The notes beneath the pieces are model-generated. The model saw only the letters and a list, made by a program, of their open reading frames with translations, had not been told where the DNA came from and did not search any database. Shown piece after piece: positions 35,331 to 43,937 of a stretch of 64,000 bases of DNA (positions are counted from its first letter, which is position 1; each line of letters opens with the position of its first letter). Both the position numbers and the translations under genes were made by a program. Source of the DNA: Gammaproteobacteria bacterium 28-57-27 (lineage in GTDB: Bacteria > Pseudomonadota > Gammaproteobacteria > Halothiobacillales > Halothiobacillaceae); the NCBI GenBank assembly GCA_002281735.1, contig NCGK01000002.1, positions 1 to 64,000 on the forward strand, written 5' to 3'.

Positions 35331-36059
35331 ATGAGCGGCAAAGGGATTCGTATTGAAGACTTAAAAAAACGCTATGGCACGGGCGATGCCGCCGTGGATG
35401 CACTCAATGGCGTGGACATGCAGGTCGCTCCGGGCGAGGTGGTCGGGCTGATCGGCCCTTCGGGTTCGGGCAAAAGCACCTTGCTCAAATGCTTGGGCGC
35501 AGTGATCGAACCCAGCTCAGGCTTGATGGCGCTCGGTGATGAGGTGATTTACCACAACGGCTGGAAAGTACGCGATTTACGTGCGTTGCGGCGCGATAAA
35601 ATCGGTTTTGTCTTTCAGGCACCGTATTTGATTCCGTTTTTGGACGTGACCGACAACGTCGCTCTGCTACCCATGTTGGCCGGTATCCCGAATGATGAAG
35701 CGCGGCGGCGAGCGGTCGAGCTATTAACCGCGCTGGACGTGCAGCACCGCGCACGCGCGATGCCCTCCAGGCTTTCAGGCGGCGAACAGCAGCGCGTCGC
35801 CATTGCGCGCGGCTTGGTCAATCGCCCACCCATTATTCTGGCAGATGAACCGACCGCCGCGCTCGATAGCGAGCGCGCCCTGGCGGTGATCCGTATTTTG
35901 GAAGACATGGCCAGCCAATTTGAAACCGCCATCATCGTGGTCACGCATGACGAAAAAATTATCCCCACCTTTAAGCGTACCTACCACATCCGCGATGGCA
36001 TCACCTACGAAGAAGCCGGTGAAGGCCGCCTACTCAACTCAGCAGGAAAACTTACATGA
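35331..36059 (+). CDS. ABC transporter ATP-binding protein (DevA/LolD type)
   Basis: A 242-residue ATPase with Walker [11 protein letters not shown]-loop [11 protein letters not shown], signature [16 protein letters not shown] and Walker [13 protein letters not shown], followed by VVTHDEK (switch His). It powers the FtsX-like permease. Three ATG codons occur in a row (35325, 35328, 35331). GGAGG at 35320-35324 suits 35331 best. The stop overlaps the cytochrome gene by 4 nt. Confidence 0.92.
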   Translation: MSGKGIRIEDLKKRYGTGDAAVDALNGVDMQVAPGEVVGLIGPSGSGKSTLLKCLGAVIEPSSGLMALGDEVIYHNGWKVRDLRALRRDKIGFVFQAPYLIPFLDVTDNVALLPMLAGIPNDEARRRAVELLTALDVQHRARAMPSRLSGGEQQRVAIARGLVNRPPIILADEPTAALDSERALAVIRILEDMASQFETAIIVVTHDEKIIPTFKRTYHIRDGITYEEAGEGRLLNSAGKLT

Positions 36060-36565
36060 ACATTCAAGCGCATAACCGTCACGCACATCCACGCAGCTCT
36101 GATTTCCAGCCGCATCGTCGCCGCATGATGTTTTTTATCGGCGCGACATGGTTCGCTGTGAGCAGTGCGCTGGCTCCAGCTCTGACCCACGCCGCTGATC
36201 AAGCCGAACCTCTTGCCTTGCGTAGCATCATGCAGGACATGAAACGCGATATGCAGACCATCACTGGCGCAATCGCAGAAGAAGATTGGAAAACCATCGT
36301 CGAGCTGGCACCGAAGGTTGCCACGCACCCCGAACCGCCCCTCGGTGAAAAAATGCGGGTGATGGCTTACCTCGGCACCGACGCAGCCAAGTTCAAAGGC
36401 TTCGACGCGCAAACGCATCAAGCCGCACAAGCGCTTGAAACGGCGGCAAAACAAGCGGATGGCCTCGGTGCTATCGCCGCCTTTGCCAAGGTGCAAAGCA
36501 GTTGTTTGGCGTGTCACCAGAACTTCCGCTCCTCTTTCGTGAGCCATTTTTATGAACAAAAATAA
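36056..36565 (+). CDS. Cytochrome c-prime-like (class II c-type) periplasmic protein
   Basis: A 169-residue exported protein. The signal peptide is preceded by a long basic N-terminus and ends near THAADQ. The mature part is a helical bundle with the haem-binding CLACH at 150-154 near the C-terminus (SSCLACHQNFRSSF), the arrangement of cytochromes c-prime and c556. These bind haem and often small gases such as NO. It lies inside the exporter operon, overlapping the ATPase gene by 4 nt and the outer-membrane-factor gene by 14 nt, so it is part of the same unit. Its link to export is unknown. Confidence 0.87.
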   Translation: MNIQAHNRHAHPRSSDFQPHRRRMMFFIGATWFAVSSALAPALTHAADQAEPLALRSIMQDMKRDMQTITGAIAEEDWKTIVELAPKVATHPEPPLGEKMRVMAYLGTDAAKFKGFDAQTHQAAQALETAAKQADGLGAIAAFAKVQSSCLACHQNFRSSFVSHFYEQK

Positions 36566-38039
36566 TGAACGACATCGTTCATCCCTTCGGGCATCGTCCC
36601 TCATCGCTCTCAGCACACTGGGGTTGATAAGTGTGGCACTGGCAGGATGCACGGTCGGCCCGGATTTCACCCGCCCCGAAGCGCCCCGCGTGGCGGATTA
36701 CACCAGTACGCCATATACCACCCAAACCGTTGCCGCGCCCATCGCCTTGGGGCAAACCCAGCAGATCCAAACCGGGCTCGCGGTGGAGGCGCAATGGTGG
36801 CACGCCTTCGGCTCGCTCGCGCTGGATCGTTTGATTGAACAAGCGTTGACGCATAGCCCCACCTTGGCCGCCGCCCAAGCAACCTTGCGTCAAGCTGAAG
36901 AAATCTATGCCGCCCAAGCGGGGAGCACCCAATACCCGCAAATCAATGCGGGGCTGAACGCCCAGCGCCAACAGTTCAATCCCAGCGCGCTCGGGCAAGG
37001 CGGCGAATCGAAGACGTTTAATCTCTACAACCCCAATATCAGCCTCGGCTACAACCTGGATTTAGTCGGCGGCAATCGGCGCGCACTCGAAGCCTTGGCC
37101 GCGCGTACCGAATACAGCCGCTTTGAACTTGAGGCCGCCAAGCTCACGCTGGCCAGCAGCCTAGTGGCCACGGCCATCCGGCGGGCACAGTTCGCCGATC
37201 AAATTCAGGCCACGCGCGTCATCGTGCAAAACCAGGAAGCTCAACTCAAACTCACCCAAGACCGCCTGCGTCTTGGTCAAGCCGCCCTCGACGAAGTGCT
37301 AACGCTACAAACCCAACTGGAACAAGTGCGCGCAACCCTCCCGCAATTAACCACGCAATGGCAGCAAACCGAGCATCTTCTGGCGGTGCTGGCTGGCCAA
37401 GCGCCGGGAGCAAGCGAAATTCCGGCGTTTACCTTGGCTGACTTCAACTTACCGGCGAAACTCCCCCTCATGATTCCCTCGGCGCTGGCGCGCAGTCGCC
37501 CGGATATTCAGGCCGCTGAAGCCCTGCTGCACGCGGCCAATGCCGATTACGGTGTTGCCCTGGCCAAGCTCTACCCGCAAATCAATCTGAGCGCGAGCTT
37601 GGGTTCACAGGCATTGACCACGGGCGCACTGTTCGGCGGCTCCTCCACGGTATGGAACATGGTCGGCCAATTAACCCAGCCGTTGTTCAACCCCGGATTA
37701 CCCGCTGAAAAACGCGCTGCGCTGGCCGCCTTGGATGCCGCCGCTGCCCATTATCAAGGCGTGGTGCTTGAGGCCTTGCGCAGTGTTGCCGATAGCCTGC
37801 GCAGCATTGAAAACGATGCACAGGTGTTGCAGCACTTGGCCGCCGCCGACAGCGCGGCGCAAGCCGCCATGCAGTCGGTCAGCCGACAATACAAGCTCGG
37901 TGCCGCGAGCTATGTGCAGCTCCTGATTGCCGAACAACAAGCGCAACAAGTGCGCATCAATTTGATTGCGGCGCAATCCCAACGGCTCATCAATAGTGCG
38001 GCCTTGTATCAAGCACTAGGCTGCGGCATGGGTGCTTAA
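36552..38039 (+). CDS. NodT-family outer-membrane efflux lipoprotein
   Basis: A TolC-like outer-membrane channel of 495 aa. The lipobox is LAGC (Cys33), followed by TVGPDFTRPEAP, a classical NodT start. The two internally repeated coiled-coil halves are seen as ALTHSPTLAAAQATLRQAEE and ALARSRPDIQAAEALLHAAN, each leading to long alpha-hairpins. It should complete a tripartite exporter with the HlyD adaptor and the FtsX-type pump. Its stop codon is directly followed by the left arm of the 38-kb repeat region. Confidence 0.92.
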   Translation: MNKNNERHRSSLRASSLIALSTLGLISVALAGCTVGPDFTRPEAPRVADYTSTPYTTQTVAAPIALGQTQQIQTGLAVEAQWWHAFGSLALDRLIEQALTHSPTLAAAQATLRQAEEIYAAQAGSTQYPQINAGLNAQRQQFNPSALGQGGESKTFNLYNPNISLGYNLDLVGGNRRALEALAARTEYSRFELEAAKLTLASSLVATAIRRAQFADQIQATRVIVQNQEAQLKLTQDRLRLGQAALDEVLTLQTQLEQVRATLPQLTTQWQQTEHLLAVLAGQAPGASEIPAFTLADFNLPAKLPLMIPSALARSRPDIQAAEALLHAANADYGVALAKLYPQINLSASLGSQALTTGALFGGSSTVWNMVGQLTQPLFNPGLPAEKRAALAALDAAAAHYQGVVLEALRSVADSLRSIENDAQVLQHLAAADSAAQAAMQSVSRQYKLGAASYVQLLIAEQQAQQVRINLIAAQSQRLINSAALYQALGCGMGA

Positions 38040-38460
38040 AACCTGTTCACGATCTCGCTGAACGGCGCATTGCAGCGCGGAATTCGGCAGCAAAAACAGG
38101 GTTTGGCAGGGTGGGTAAGCGTAGAACTCGGACGGGATAGTCTCCCCCTTTTCCAAGTAAATGCTGATTTATTCCATCCATGGAATAAATCAGCTCGCTC
38201 ATCACGGCACATGTCCGCGATAGCTCTCATGAATCAAAGACTTACGTCTTTGTTCATGCTGGGGCATCCTGCCCCAAGCGGGAAACACTGAATAAATCAG
38301 CGTTTCCCTAAAGGGGGAGAGAGGGCGGCGCGCTCTACTCTTTTGCGATCAACCGAGCGGGCGTGCCGGGGGTACGGATACTGTCGGGTTAAAACCCGGC
38401 CTACGTTAAAAAATGACGTTCCAATTTAGAATTGGAATTCAGCGAGATCGTGAACAAGTT
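38040..38460. repeat. Nested inverted-repeat region, possible non-autonomous mobile element
   Basis: Arms at 38040-38062 and 38438-38460 are 23-nt reverse complements with one mismatch. Inside lie TCTCCCCCTTT (38141-38151) facing AAAGGGGGAGA (38310-38320), a perfect 15-bp hairpin with a 2-nt loop (GCTGATTTATTCCAT at 38163-38177 with its complement at 38180-38194), and a further copy of GAATAAATCAGC (38290-38301) that could pair with the same left strand. GGGAAAC (38280) faces GTTTCCC (38302), and GGGGCA faces TGCCCC. A 73-codon frame at 38070-38291 exists but runs through these palindromes and is unlikely to be a gene. A related arm is at 23664-23698. Confidence 0.7.
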
Positions 38461-38610
38461 CTTAGAAAGAATCCGTGCTCTGTCCCCTGTTCTTCCCCTA
38501 TGTCTCGTTACTTTCAAGCAGGCTTTGAATGCTGTAGATTCACGGGGTCAAGACTAAAAAATAGCGCGCTTGGGGTGGGCTTCGGGGCGCTGCTGCATGG
38601 GGAACATAAA
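38461..38610. other. Leader region before the GGDEF gene
   Basis: The GGDEF reading frame is open back through this stretch to an ATG at 38413, inside the repeat region, but the encoded sequence does not look like protein. I see no other gene. GGGGAA about 8 nt before ATG 38611 is the likely ribosome site. Confidence 0.4.
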
Positions 38611-39957
38611 ATGCGCATTACCCGCAAAGTCTTTACCGATTTGGCCATATGGATGGCACTCTTCGGCCTGGTTATCGGGGCTATTTTCCCTTTTTTCATG
38701 CGTGCGCTTGGCGTGCCGGTTGAGCTGGTTATGACCCCCTGGTTTTTTCTGGCTTGCCTGAGCGCTGGCGCCGTCGTGGGAGCGGCAAACCAGGCGTTGG
38801 CGCGCGTGGTGGTTGGGTCGCGCCTTGAGTTGCTGGCCGAGCGTATGGATTTTGTCGCCGCCAATTTGCGTGGTGTGGCGCTTTTCGATCGCAGCACCTG
38901 CGAGGTGGAGGATTGTCGAGTCGCGGATGATTCGGATGATCAGATTGGCGCGAGCGCACGCGCGTTCAATTCTCTCGTGCATGCCTTGGCCGAGTCCTAC
39001 CACACAGAGCACGCCGTGCAGAATTTTTCTGATCTGATGGTCAGTCATATCGAGCTGGGGGCGCTGACCGAGGAGGCGCTCAAGCATTTGATGGCGGATA
39101 GCGGCGCAGCCGGTGGCGCATTGCTGTTGGCAGAAGAGGGTGAGCTCCGGGTGCATGCGCGTCAGGGCATGCGTGAGGATGCCGCTTTCGTGCGTAGCGA
39201 TCAGTTGCACAGGGCGATGAATGAAGGCGGCATCTGCCTGATCAATATTCCCGAGGGATTGATGGTCGATGGTGTGGTGGTGGAGTTTCGTCCGCTGGAG
39301 GTCTTTATCGTTCCCATTCCCTACAAGGATGTCTCTTTGGCGGCCGTGGTGTTGGCCAGCGCCACGCCCTTCCCCGAGGGGGCGCGCGCCCGTCTGGAGA
39401 TATTCCGCCGTGCGCTCTCGCTGGCGTTGCGCAACGCGATTGCGCATGACGACCTGAGACGCTTGGCGGCCATGGATCCGCTCACTGGAATTTACAACCG
39501 TCGCTTCGGTTTGCAACGACTGAAGGACGAGTTCAGCCGTGCCGTGCGTGCTGGATCAGCACTGGCCGTGCTGATGCTGGACTTGGATCATTTCAAGGTC
39601 GTCAACGACACTTACGGCCACCTGACGGGCGATCGTGTGTTGATGAAACTGACGCATCTGGCGCGCTCGCTGCTGCGTGAAGGCGACGTGTTGTTGCGTT
39701 ATGGCGGAGAGGAGTTTCTGGTTATTTTGCCTGGTGCCTCCAGCCATGATGCCGCATTGATGGCCGAGCGACTGCGGCACGCGGTGGAGGATGCGAGCAT
39801 TACGTACGGTGAGCAAAGTTTTCATATAACAGTGAGCATAGGTGCCGCGTCTTATCCTGAAGTGAACATCGATAATCAGGAGGCTCTCGTGCAGATTGCG
39901 GATACGCGCCTTTACCAGGCTAAGGAGAATGGGCGGAACCGCGTCGTGGCGAATTGA
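38611..39957 (+). CDS. Membrane-bound GGDEF diguanylate cyclase
   Basis: A 448-residue protein that probably makes cyclic di-GMP. Two N-terminal membrane spans (about residues 10-30 and 42-62) are followed by a HAMP-like linker, then a GAF-like sensor region (about 120-280) and a C-terminal GGDEF domain. The active-site motif is the permitted variant GGEEF in LLRYGGEEFLVILPG. The inhibitory I-site RxxD is present as REGD five residues upstream, so product feedback is likely. DPLTGIYNRR marks the domain start. ATG 38611 is chosen over the longer frame. Confidence 0.9.
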   Translation: MRITRKVFTDLAIWMALFGLVIGAIFPFFMRALGVPVELVMTPWFFLACLSAGAVVGAANQALARVVVGSRLELLAERMDFVAANLRGVALFDRSTCEVEDCRVADDSDDQIGASARAFNSLVHALAESYHTEHAVQNFSDLMVSHIELGALTEEALKHLMADSGAAGGALLLAEEGELRVHARQGMREDAAFVRSDQLHRAMNEGGICLINIPEGLMVDGVVVEFRPLEVFIVPIPYKDVSLAAVVLASATPFPEGARARLEIFRRALSLALRNAIAHDDLRRLAAMDPLTGIYNRRFGLQRLKDEFSRAVRAGSALAVLMLDLDHFKVVNDTYGHLTGDRVLMKLTHLARSLLREGDVLLRYGGEEFLVILPGASSHDAALMAERLRHAVEDASITYGEQSFHITVSIGAASYPEVNIDNQEALVQIADTRLYQAKENGRNRVVAN

Positions 39958-40059
39958 GATCCGTCATGGAGCCCGGATGAGACGCTAGACAAAGGGTCAA
40001 TACTTGATGCCTCTCCCTAATGGACGGATACCCGGCATTTGCGAATGCCCCGCGGTGAC

Positions 40060-40932
40060 TCAACCCCCATCTCTCCTTTGCAGCCGCAGTTGCAGCAATG
40101 TTCCCGCCAAAATAATCACAAACAACACAAAGGCCAGTGCCGCTGCAAAGCCCATATTCCACCAGCGGAAGCCTTCCTGATACATCAACATCACCAGGGA
40201 AAGCGTGGCATTGGCTGGGCCGCCCTGGGTCATCACATACGGTTCGGCGAAGAGTTGCAGGTAGCCGATCATGGTCATCAGTGCGACGAACAGAAAGGTG
40301 GGCGCAAGTTGTGGCAGGGTGATGTAGCGAAACTGCGCCCAGCTTCCTGCGCCATCCAGACGCGCGGCTTCGTACAGCCGATCGGGAATGGCCTGCAATC
40401 CGGCAATGAAAATAATCATGTTGAAGCCAAAGTTTTTCCATGCGGCCATGAGGATAATCGCGGGCATCGCCCAGTCCGGGTCGCCCAGCCAGTCGATGGG
40501 ATGGATGCCAAACACGCCGAGCATCTGATTCAGCAGCCCGGCATCGGGGCTGTACAAGGCGCGCCACACCACGGCGACTGCGACCAGGGTGCTGACCACG
40601 GGCAGAAAATAAATGGTGCGAAATAGGGTGCGACAACAGGTCAAGCGCGCGTTCAGCAACAAGGCTGCGCCGAGGCTTAGTCCGACCGAAAGCGGCCCGC
40701 CAAGCAAAACAAAGTAAAAGGTGTTGCTCAAGGCCGTCCAAAACAGTGGGTGTTCAAACACTTGGCGGTAGTTGTCGGGACCGATCCAACGCAGGGCGCT
40801 GGGGTCGCCAATGGCATAAATATCGAAATCGGTGAGCGATAACAGCAGCGCGGCCGCAATCGGCAGCAGGAAAAATACGGCGATTAAGCCGAGTGCGGGG
40901 GCAAGGAACCAAAAGGCGGCGGGGAGTTTCAT
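40060..40932 (-). CDS. Sugar-type ABC importer permease (MalF/UgpA family)
   Basis: A 290-residue inner-membrane permease with six predicted spans and the EAA loop YEAARLDGAGSWAQFRYITL just before LPQLAP, which docks on the ATPase. It starts MKLPAAFWFLAPALGLIAVF. It lies downstream of the lipoprotein binding-protein gene on the same strand, separated by about 209 nt holding a palindromic repeat. The second permease (MalG/UgpE type) and the ATPase usually encoded next are not present before the convergent GGDEF gene. The substrate is not evident. Confidence 0.88.
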   Translation of the reverse strand: MKLPAAFWFLAPALGLIAVFFLLPIAAALLLSLTDFDIYAIGDPSALRWIGPDNYRQVFEHPLFWTALSNTFYFVLLGGPLSVGLSLGAALLLNARLTCCRTLFRTIYFLPVVSTLVAVAVVWRALYSPDAGLLNQMLGVFGIHPIDWLGDPDWAMPAIILMAAWKNFGFNMIIFIAGLQAIPDRLYEAARLDGAGSWAQFRYITLPQLAPTFLFVALMTMIGYLQLFAEPYVMTQGGPANATLSLVMLMYQEGFRWWNMGFAAALAFVLFVIILAGTLLQLRLQRRDGG

Positions 40933-41000
40933 GGTGTTTTTATTTTAGCCAGCGAGGGCATGAAGACGGGTGTTCGTCCATGTTGTGTTGCTCGAACAAG

Positions 41001-41115
41001 CCCCCTCCCCCTTGATGGGGGAGGGTTGGGGAGAGGGTGGCAAACGTTGAATGTGGCGAAATGTTTGAAGCTTGCGCCCCCTCTCCCCAGCCCTCTCCCG
41101 CAAGGGGCGAGGGAG
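41001..41115. repeat. CCCTCTCCCC-type palindromic repeat between importer genes
   Basis: CCCCCTCCCCCTTGATGGGG followed by GAGGGTTGGGGAGAGGG faces CCCCCTCTCCCCAGCCCTCT then CCCGCAAGGGGCGAGGGAG. Each half is itself a hairpin and the two halves also pair with each other. This pattern is a common dispersed intergenic repeat in proteobacteria. Here it splits the binding-protein and permease genes and may reduce read-through. Confidence 0.75.
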
Positions 41116-41141
41116 TAAAAGCCCGCTTAGATTGCCAAGAC

Positions 41142-42404
41142 TCACGGTGCCGCCCTGTCCATCAACCAGCGGCGTTTTTCCAGCATGGCATCGGCTTCCT
41201 GATCCATCGCGGTCAGTGCCTGTTCCTGGCTTTCCAGCCCCCGCGCCACACGCTCGGCATGACGCATGACCAGGCTGGCGAGGCGTTCCCACTCCGGCAC
41301 GGGCGGCACGCCTTGCACCTGTTGCAGTTGTTGCCAAAAAGCGTCGATACGTGGCGCTTGTTGCAGCTTGCCCATTGACCAGGCGCTCATGCGCACCGGT
41401 AAATCGCCGGTGGCGCGGTAAAACTCAAGTTGTTGTGGCGGTGCGGATAAAAACAGCAGTAACGCACGCGCGGCCTGCGAGTGTGGGCTTTTGGCGTTGA
41501 TGGCCAGGCTCGCGCCGCCGGCAATCGACCGACCTGGATAGGCTGTGTCGTCGGGCACGGGTAGAGGCGCAGTCGCCCAGACCTCGCGCAGTGCAGGCGG
41601 CATTCGGCGCTCGAACTCGCCCAGATTCCACGGCCCGCTCACCAGCATGGCAATGCGTCCGTCGGCAAAGGCCTGGTACACATTGCCCACGCGCAGCTCG
41701 CCACCCACCTCGGCCAAGCCCTCCTGGAACAGGCGGATATAAAAGGCAAAAGCCGCGCGGAAGGCAGGCTGTTTGAATGCGCCATAGCGCCCATCGTCGC
41801 GTAAAAGTTCGGCCTGTTGTTGCAGGCTGAGGGCGATCAAGGTCTGCCATTCGCTAAAGGGCAGGATTAGCGGCGCGCTTCCGGTATGGGCGCGCAAGCG
41901 GCGCAGTGCGTCAATCCATTCGCTCCATGTTTGCGGCGCGCGCGCCACGCCCGCCTGTTGCAACAGATCGGCACGGTAAAACAGCAGGCGCGTGTCGACG
42001 TACCACGGCAGACCATAAAGATGGCCACTCATCCGATTGGCTGCCAGCACGCCGGGAAAAATATCCGCCTGAGCCTCGGCGCTCAGCACATCATCCAGCG
42101 GCGCGAGCGCACGCAGCGCGACAAATTCCGCCAACCAGGTATTGCCCAACTGGAACACATCCGGCAACGTGCCGCCGACATGCGCAGTCAGCAGTTTTTC
42201 ATGCGCCGAGCTCCACGGAATCTGTTGCACGCGCACCTTGATGCCGGGGTGTGCGCGCTCGAAGGCGGGTAACAGGCTTTGCACCCGCTCGCCTTCGCTG
42301 CCCATGACCCAAAAATCCAGCGTGATGTGGTTTGAGCTTTCCTCATGCGGCGTGCAGCCCAGGACTAGCCCGACCAGCAGAATCAAGGCGAGTCGGCGTT
42401 TCAC
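41142..42404 (-). CDS. Extracellular solute-binding lipoprotein of a sugar-type ABC importer
   Basis: A 420-residue family 1 solute-binding protein. The signal ends in the lipobox LVLGC, then TPHEESSNHITLDFWVMGSE. VQQIPWSSAHEKLLTAHVGG, GTLPDVFQLGNTW and LPWYVDTRLLFYR are typical of the MalE/UgpB class. I start at GTG 42404, which overlaps the acyltransferase stop (GTGA). It would capture a substrate for the permease encoded next. Coupling to an LpxL-type gene is unusual for a sugar importer. Confidence 0.88.
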   Translation of the reverse strand: MKRRLALILLVGLVLGCTPHEESSNHITLDFWVMGSEGERVQSLLPAFERAHPGIKVRVQQIPWSSAHEKLLTAHVGGTLPDVFQLGNTWLAEFVALRALAPLDDVLSAEAQADIFPGVLAANRMSGHLYGLPWYVDTRLLFYRADLLQQAGVARAPQTWSEWIDALRRLRAHTGSAPLILPFSEWQTLIALSLQQQAELLRDDGRYGAFKQPAFRAAFAFYIRLFQEGLAEVGGELRVGNVYQAFADGRIAMLVSGPWNLGEFERRMPPALREVWATAPLPVPDDTAYPGRSIAGGASLAINAKSPHSQAARALLLFLSAPPQQLEFYRATGDLPVRMSAWSMGKLQQAPRIDAFWQQLQQVQGVPPVPEWERLASLVMRHAERVARGLESQEQALTAMDQEADAMLEKRRWLMDRAAP

Positions 42405-43330
42405 GGATAAATATCCGGCTCGCCTTGTGGCCGCGTTTTGAACAGCTTGAAGCTCCACATGTACTGCGTTGGGTCGCGCCGAATCATGGCTTCCAGCGCG
42501 GTATTCATGCGCAGGGCTTCCTCCTGCGGACTGGCCCGCTCGGGGAGTGGCAGGGCAGGCTCGATGTACATGTGATAAATACCTGTGTTTGGATCAAGCC
42601 GGGTGAAGAAGGGCAGCGCGCTCGCCCGCCCCTGCGTGACCAAGCGTCCCAGCAGAGGCAGCGTGGCTTTTTGCACCCCAAAAAAGGGCGCAAACACCGA
42701 GTGCGCCGCGCCATGATCTTCATCCGGAATGTAATACGCGGCCTGCCCCGCTTTCAGTGCCTTGAGCAAGGGGCGCAAGCCATCCTGGCGGGTCATGAGT
42801 TGACTGCCAAAGCGTGTGCGCCCGTAAATCAGCCAAGCATCCACAAACGGCTGGTTGGTTGGGTTGTATGGCCCCACCCCGCCCCCGCAGGCCACCGTCA
42901 CGGCAGCGGCGCCCATGTCCAGCCCCACCACATGCCCGGTGACGAACAAAGGTGCACGCCCGGCATTTAGCACCGCGTCCAGATGCTCGCGGCCATGCAC
43001 CTGCCAGCGCCGCTGGATGGCGGCATCACTGCGCAGCCAGAGCACGCCCAAATCCAGCATGGCTTGCCCGGCGCGTTCCGCCGAGGCCAGCGCCACTGCA
43101 TCGCGCGCGGCGGCACCCAGTTCAGGAAAACATAGCTCCAGATTGATCTGCATAATGCGCCGCCGTTTGGCATTGCGCTGCAGCATCTGCCGCCCCAGCC
43201 ATGCACCCAGGTTCATGCGCCAGCGTACCGGCCACCAGGCCATGCCCCATAACAGCAGCATCGCCAGCCACAGACCGAAGTAGCGCGGATGCCATAACGC
43301 ACGCTGGCGTAGTGGATGGCTCGGACTCAT
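42401..43330 (-). CDS. LpxL/HtrB-family lipid A acyltransferase
   Basis: A 309-residue inner-membrane acyltransferase that adds a secondary acyl chain to lipid A or its Kdo form. One N-terminal span (FGLWLAMLLLWGMAWWPV) is followed by RRRIMQINLELCFPE, the catalytic HX4D motif in TGHVVGLDMGA, and YYIPDEDHG. MWSFKLFKTRP near the end is also conserved. It starts ATG 43330, overlapping the methyltransferase stop by 4 nt. With the Kdo and heptose genes at 10-22 kb, the window covers much of LPS synthesis. LpxL and LpxM cannot be told apart here. Confidence 0.9.
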   Translation of the reverse strand: MSPSHPLRQRALWHPRYFGLWLAMLLLWGMAWWPVRWRMNLGAWLGRQMLQRNAKRRRIMQINLELCFPELGAAARDAVALASAERAGQAMLDLGVLWLRSDAAIQRRWQVHGREHLDAVLNAGRAPLFVTGHVVGLDMGAAAVTVACGGGVGPYNPTNQPFVDAWLIYGRTRFGSQLMTRQDGLRPLLKALKAGQAAYYIPDEDHGAAHSVFAPFFGVQKATLPLLGRLVTQGRASALPFFTRLDPNTGIYHMYIEPALPLPERASPQEEALRMNTALEAMIRRDPTQYMWSFKLFKTRPQGEPDIYP

Positions 43331-43926
43331 CGCTGCATTCCCACACAGGCCGCACGCGCACGCATGCCCTGCGTCAGGTTGCCTGCCAAGCCATCTTCAC
43401 GGTAAGCCAGAATGCGCAGCGGCTGACAAAGCTCAAGCAATTCATTCGGCGCAAGCAGAAAGTCGGGGTTGGACGGGGTGCTTTGCCCTTCCACGCGCTG
43501 CGTGGTGAAGGTCTGGTAAAACAGCAGTCCGCCGGGACGCAGGGCGGCGATCAGCGCGGGAAACAGGCGACGCTCAAGAAAATGCGCCACCACAATCACA
43601 TCCAAACTCGCTGGCTCAGGTGGCTGCTCCACCACATCGCGCACGGCGGCGGTCAGCGTCAATCCACGCGCTTGGGCTTCAGTTTGCAAACGCGCAATGG
43701 CCTGTGCAGAGCCATCCCACGCGCTGACCTGCAATCCACGCCCGGCAAGGTACAGCGCATTCGCACCCAGCCCGCAGGCCAAGTCCAGCGCCTGCCCTTG
43801 CCCTTGCGTGGGCGTGGGCAGCAGATGCGCATACTCGCGCAACACCCAGGCCGCTTCGCCTGCACCAGCATCGGCGGCGGCATAACGCGCATTCCACTTA
43901 CATTGCCCATGACTTGGAACAGACAT
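43327..43926 (-). CDS. Class I SAM-dependent methyltransferase
   Basis: A 199-residue cytoplasmic methyltransferase. The motif I glycine loop is LDLACGLGANALYLA, preceded by WNARYAAADAG, and post-I is VSAWDGSAQAI. It is of the TehB/thiopurine-like small-molecule type; the substrate is unknown. I start at ATG 43926, 12 nt past the trkH stop; the frame extends into trkH but that is a shadow. It is coupled to the LpxL-type gene (ATGA). Confidence 0.83.
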   Translation of the reverse strand: MSVPSHGQCKWNARYAAADAGAGEAAWVLREYAHLLPTPTQGQGQALDLACGLGANALYLAGRGLQVSAWDGSAQAIARLQTEAQARGLTLTAAVRDVVEQPPEPASLDVIVVAHFLERRLFPALIAALRPGGLLFYQTFTTQRVEGQSTPSNPDFLLAPNELLELCQPLRILAYREDGLAGNLTQGMRARAACVGMQR

Positions 43927-43937
43927 GCGTCGTGCCC

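Noticed and set aside
38070-38291. 73-codon frame inside the 38-kb repeat region
   Set aside because: It has no ribosome site, runs through several perfect palindromes and has no sensible protein features.
38413-38610. Upstream extension of the GGDEF protein
   Set aside because: The added 66 residues are encoded by the repeat arm and unstructured leader. ATG 38611 has a ribosome site and directly precedes the first membrane span.
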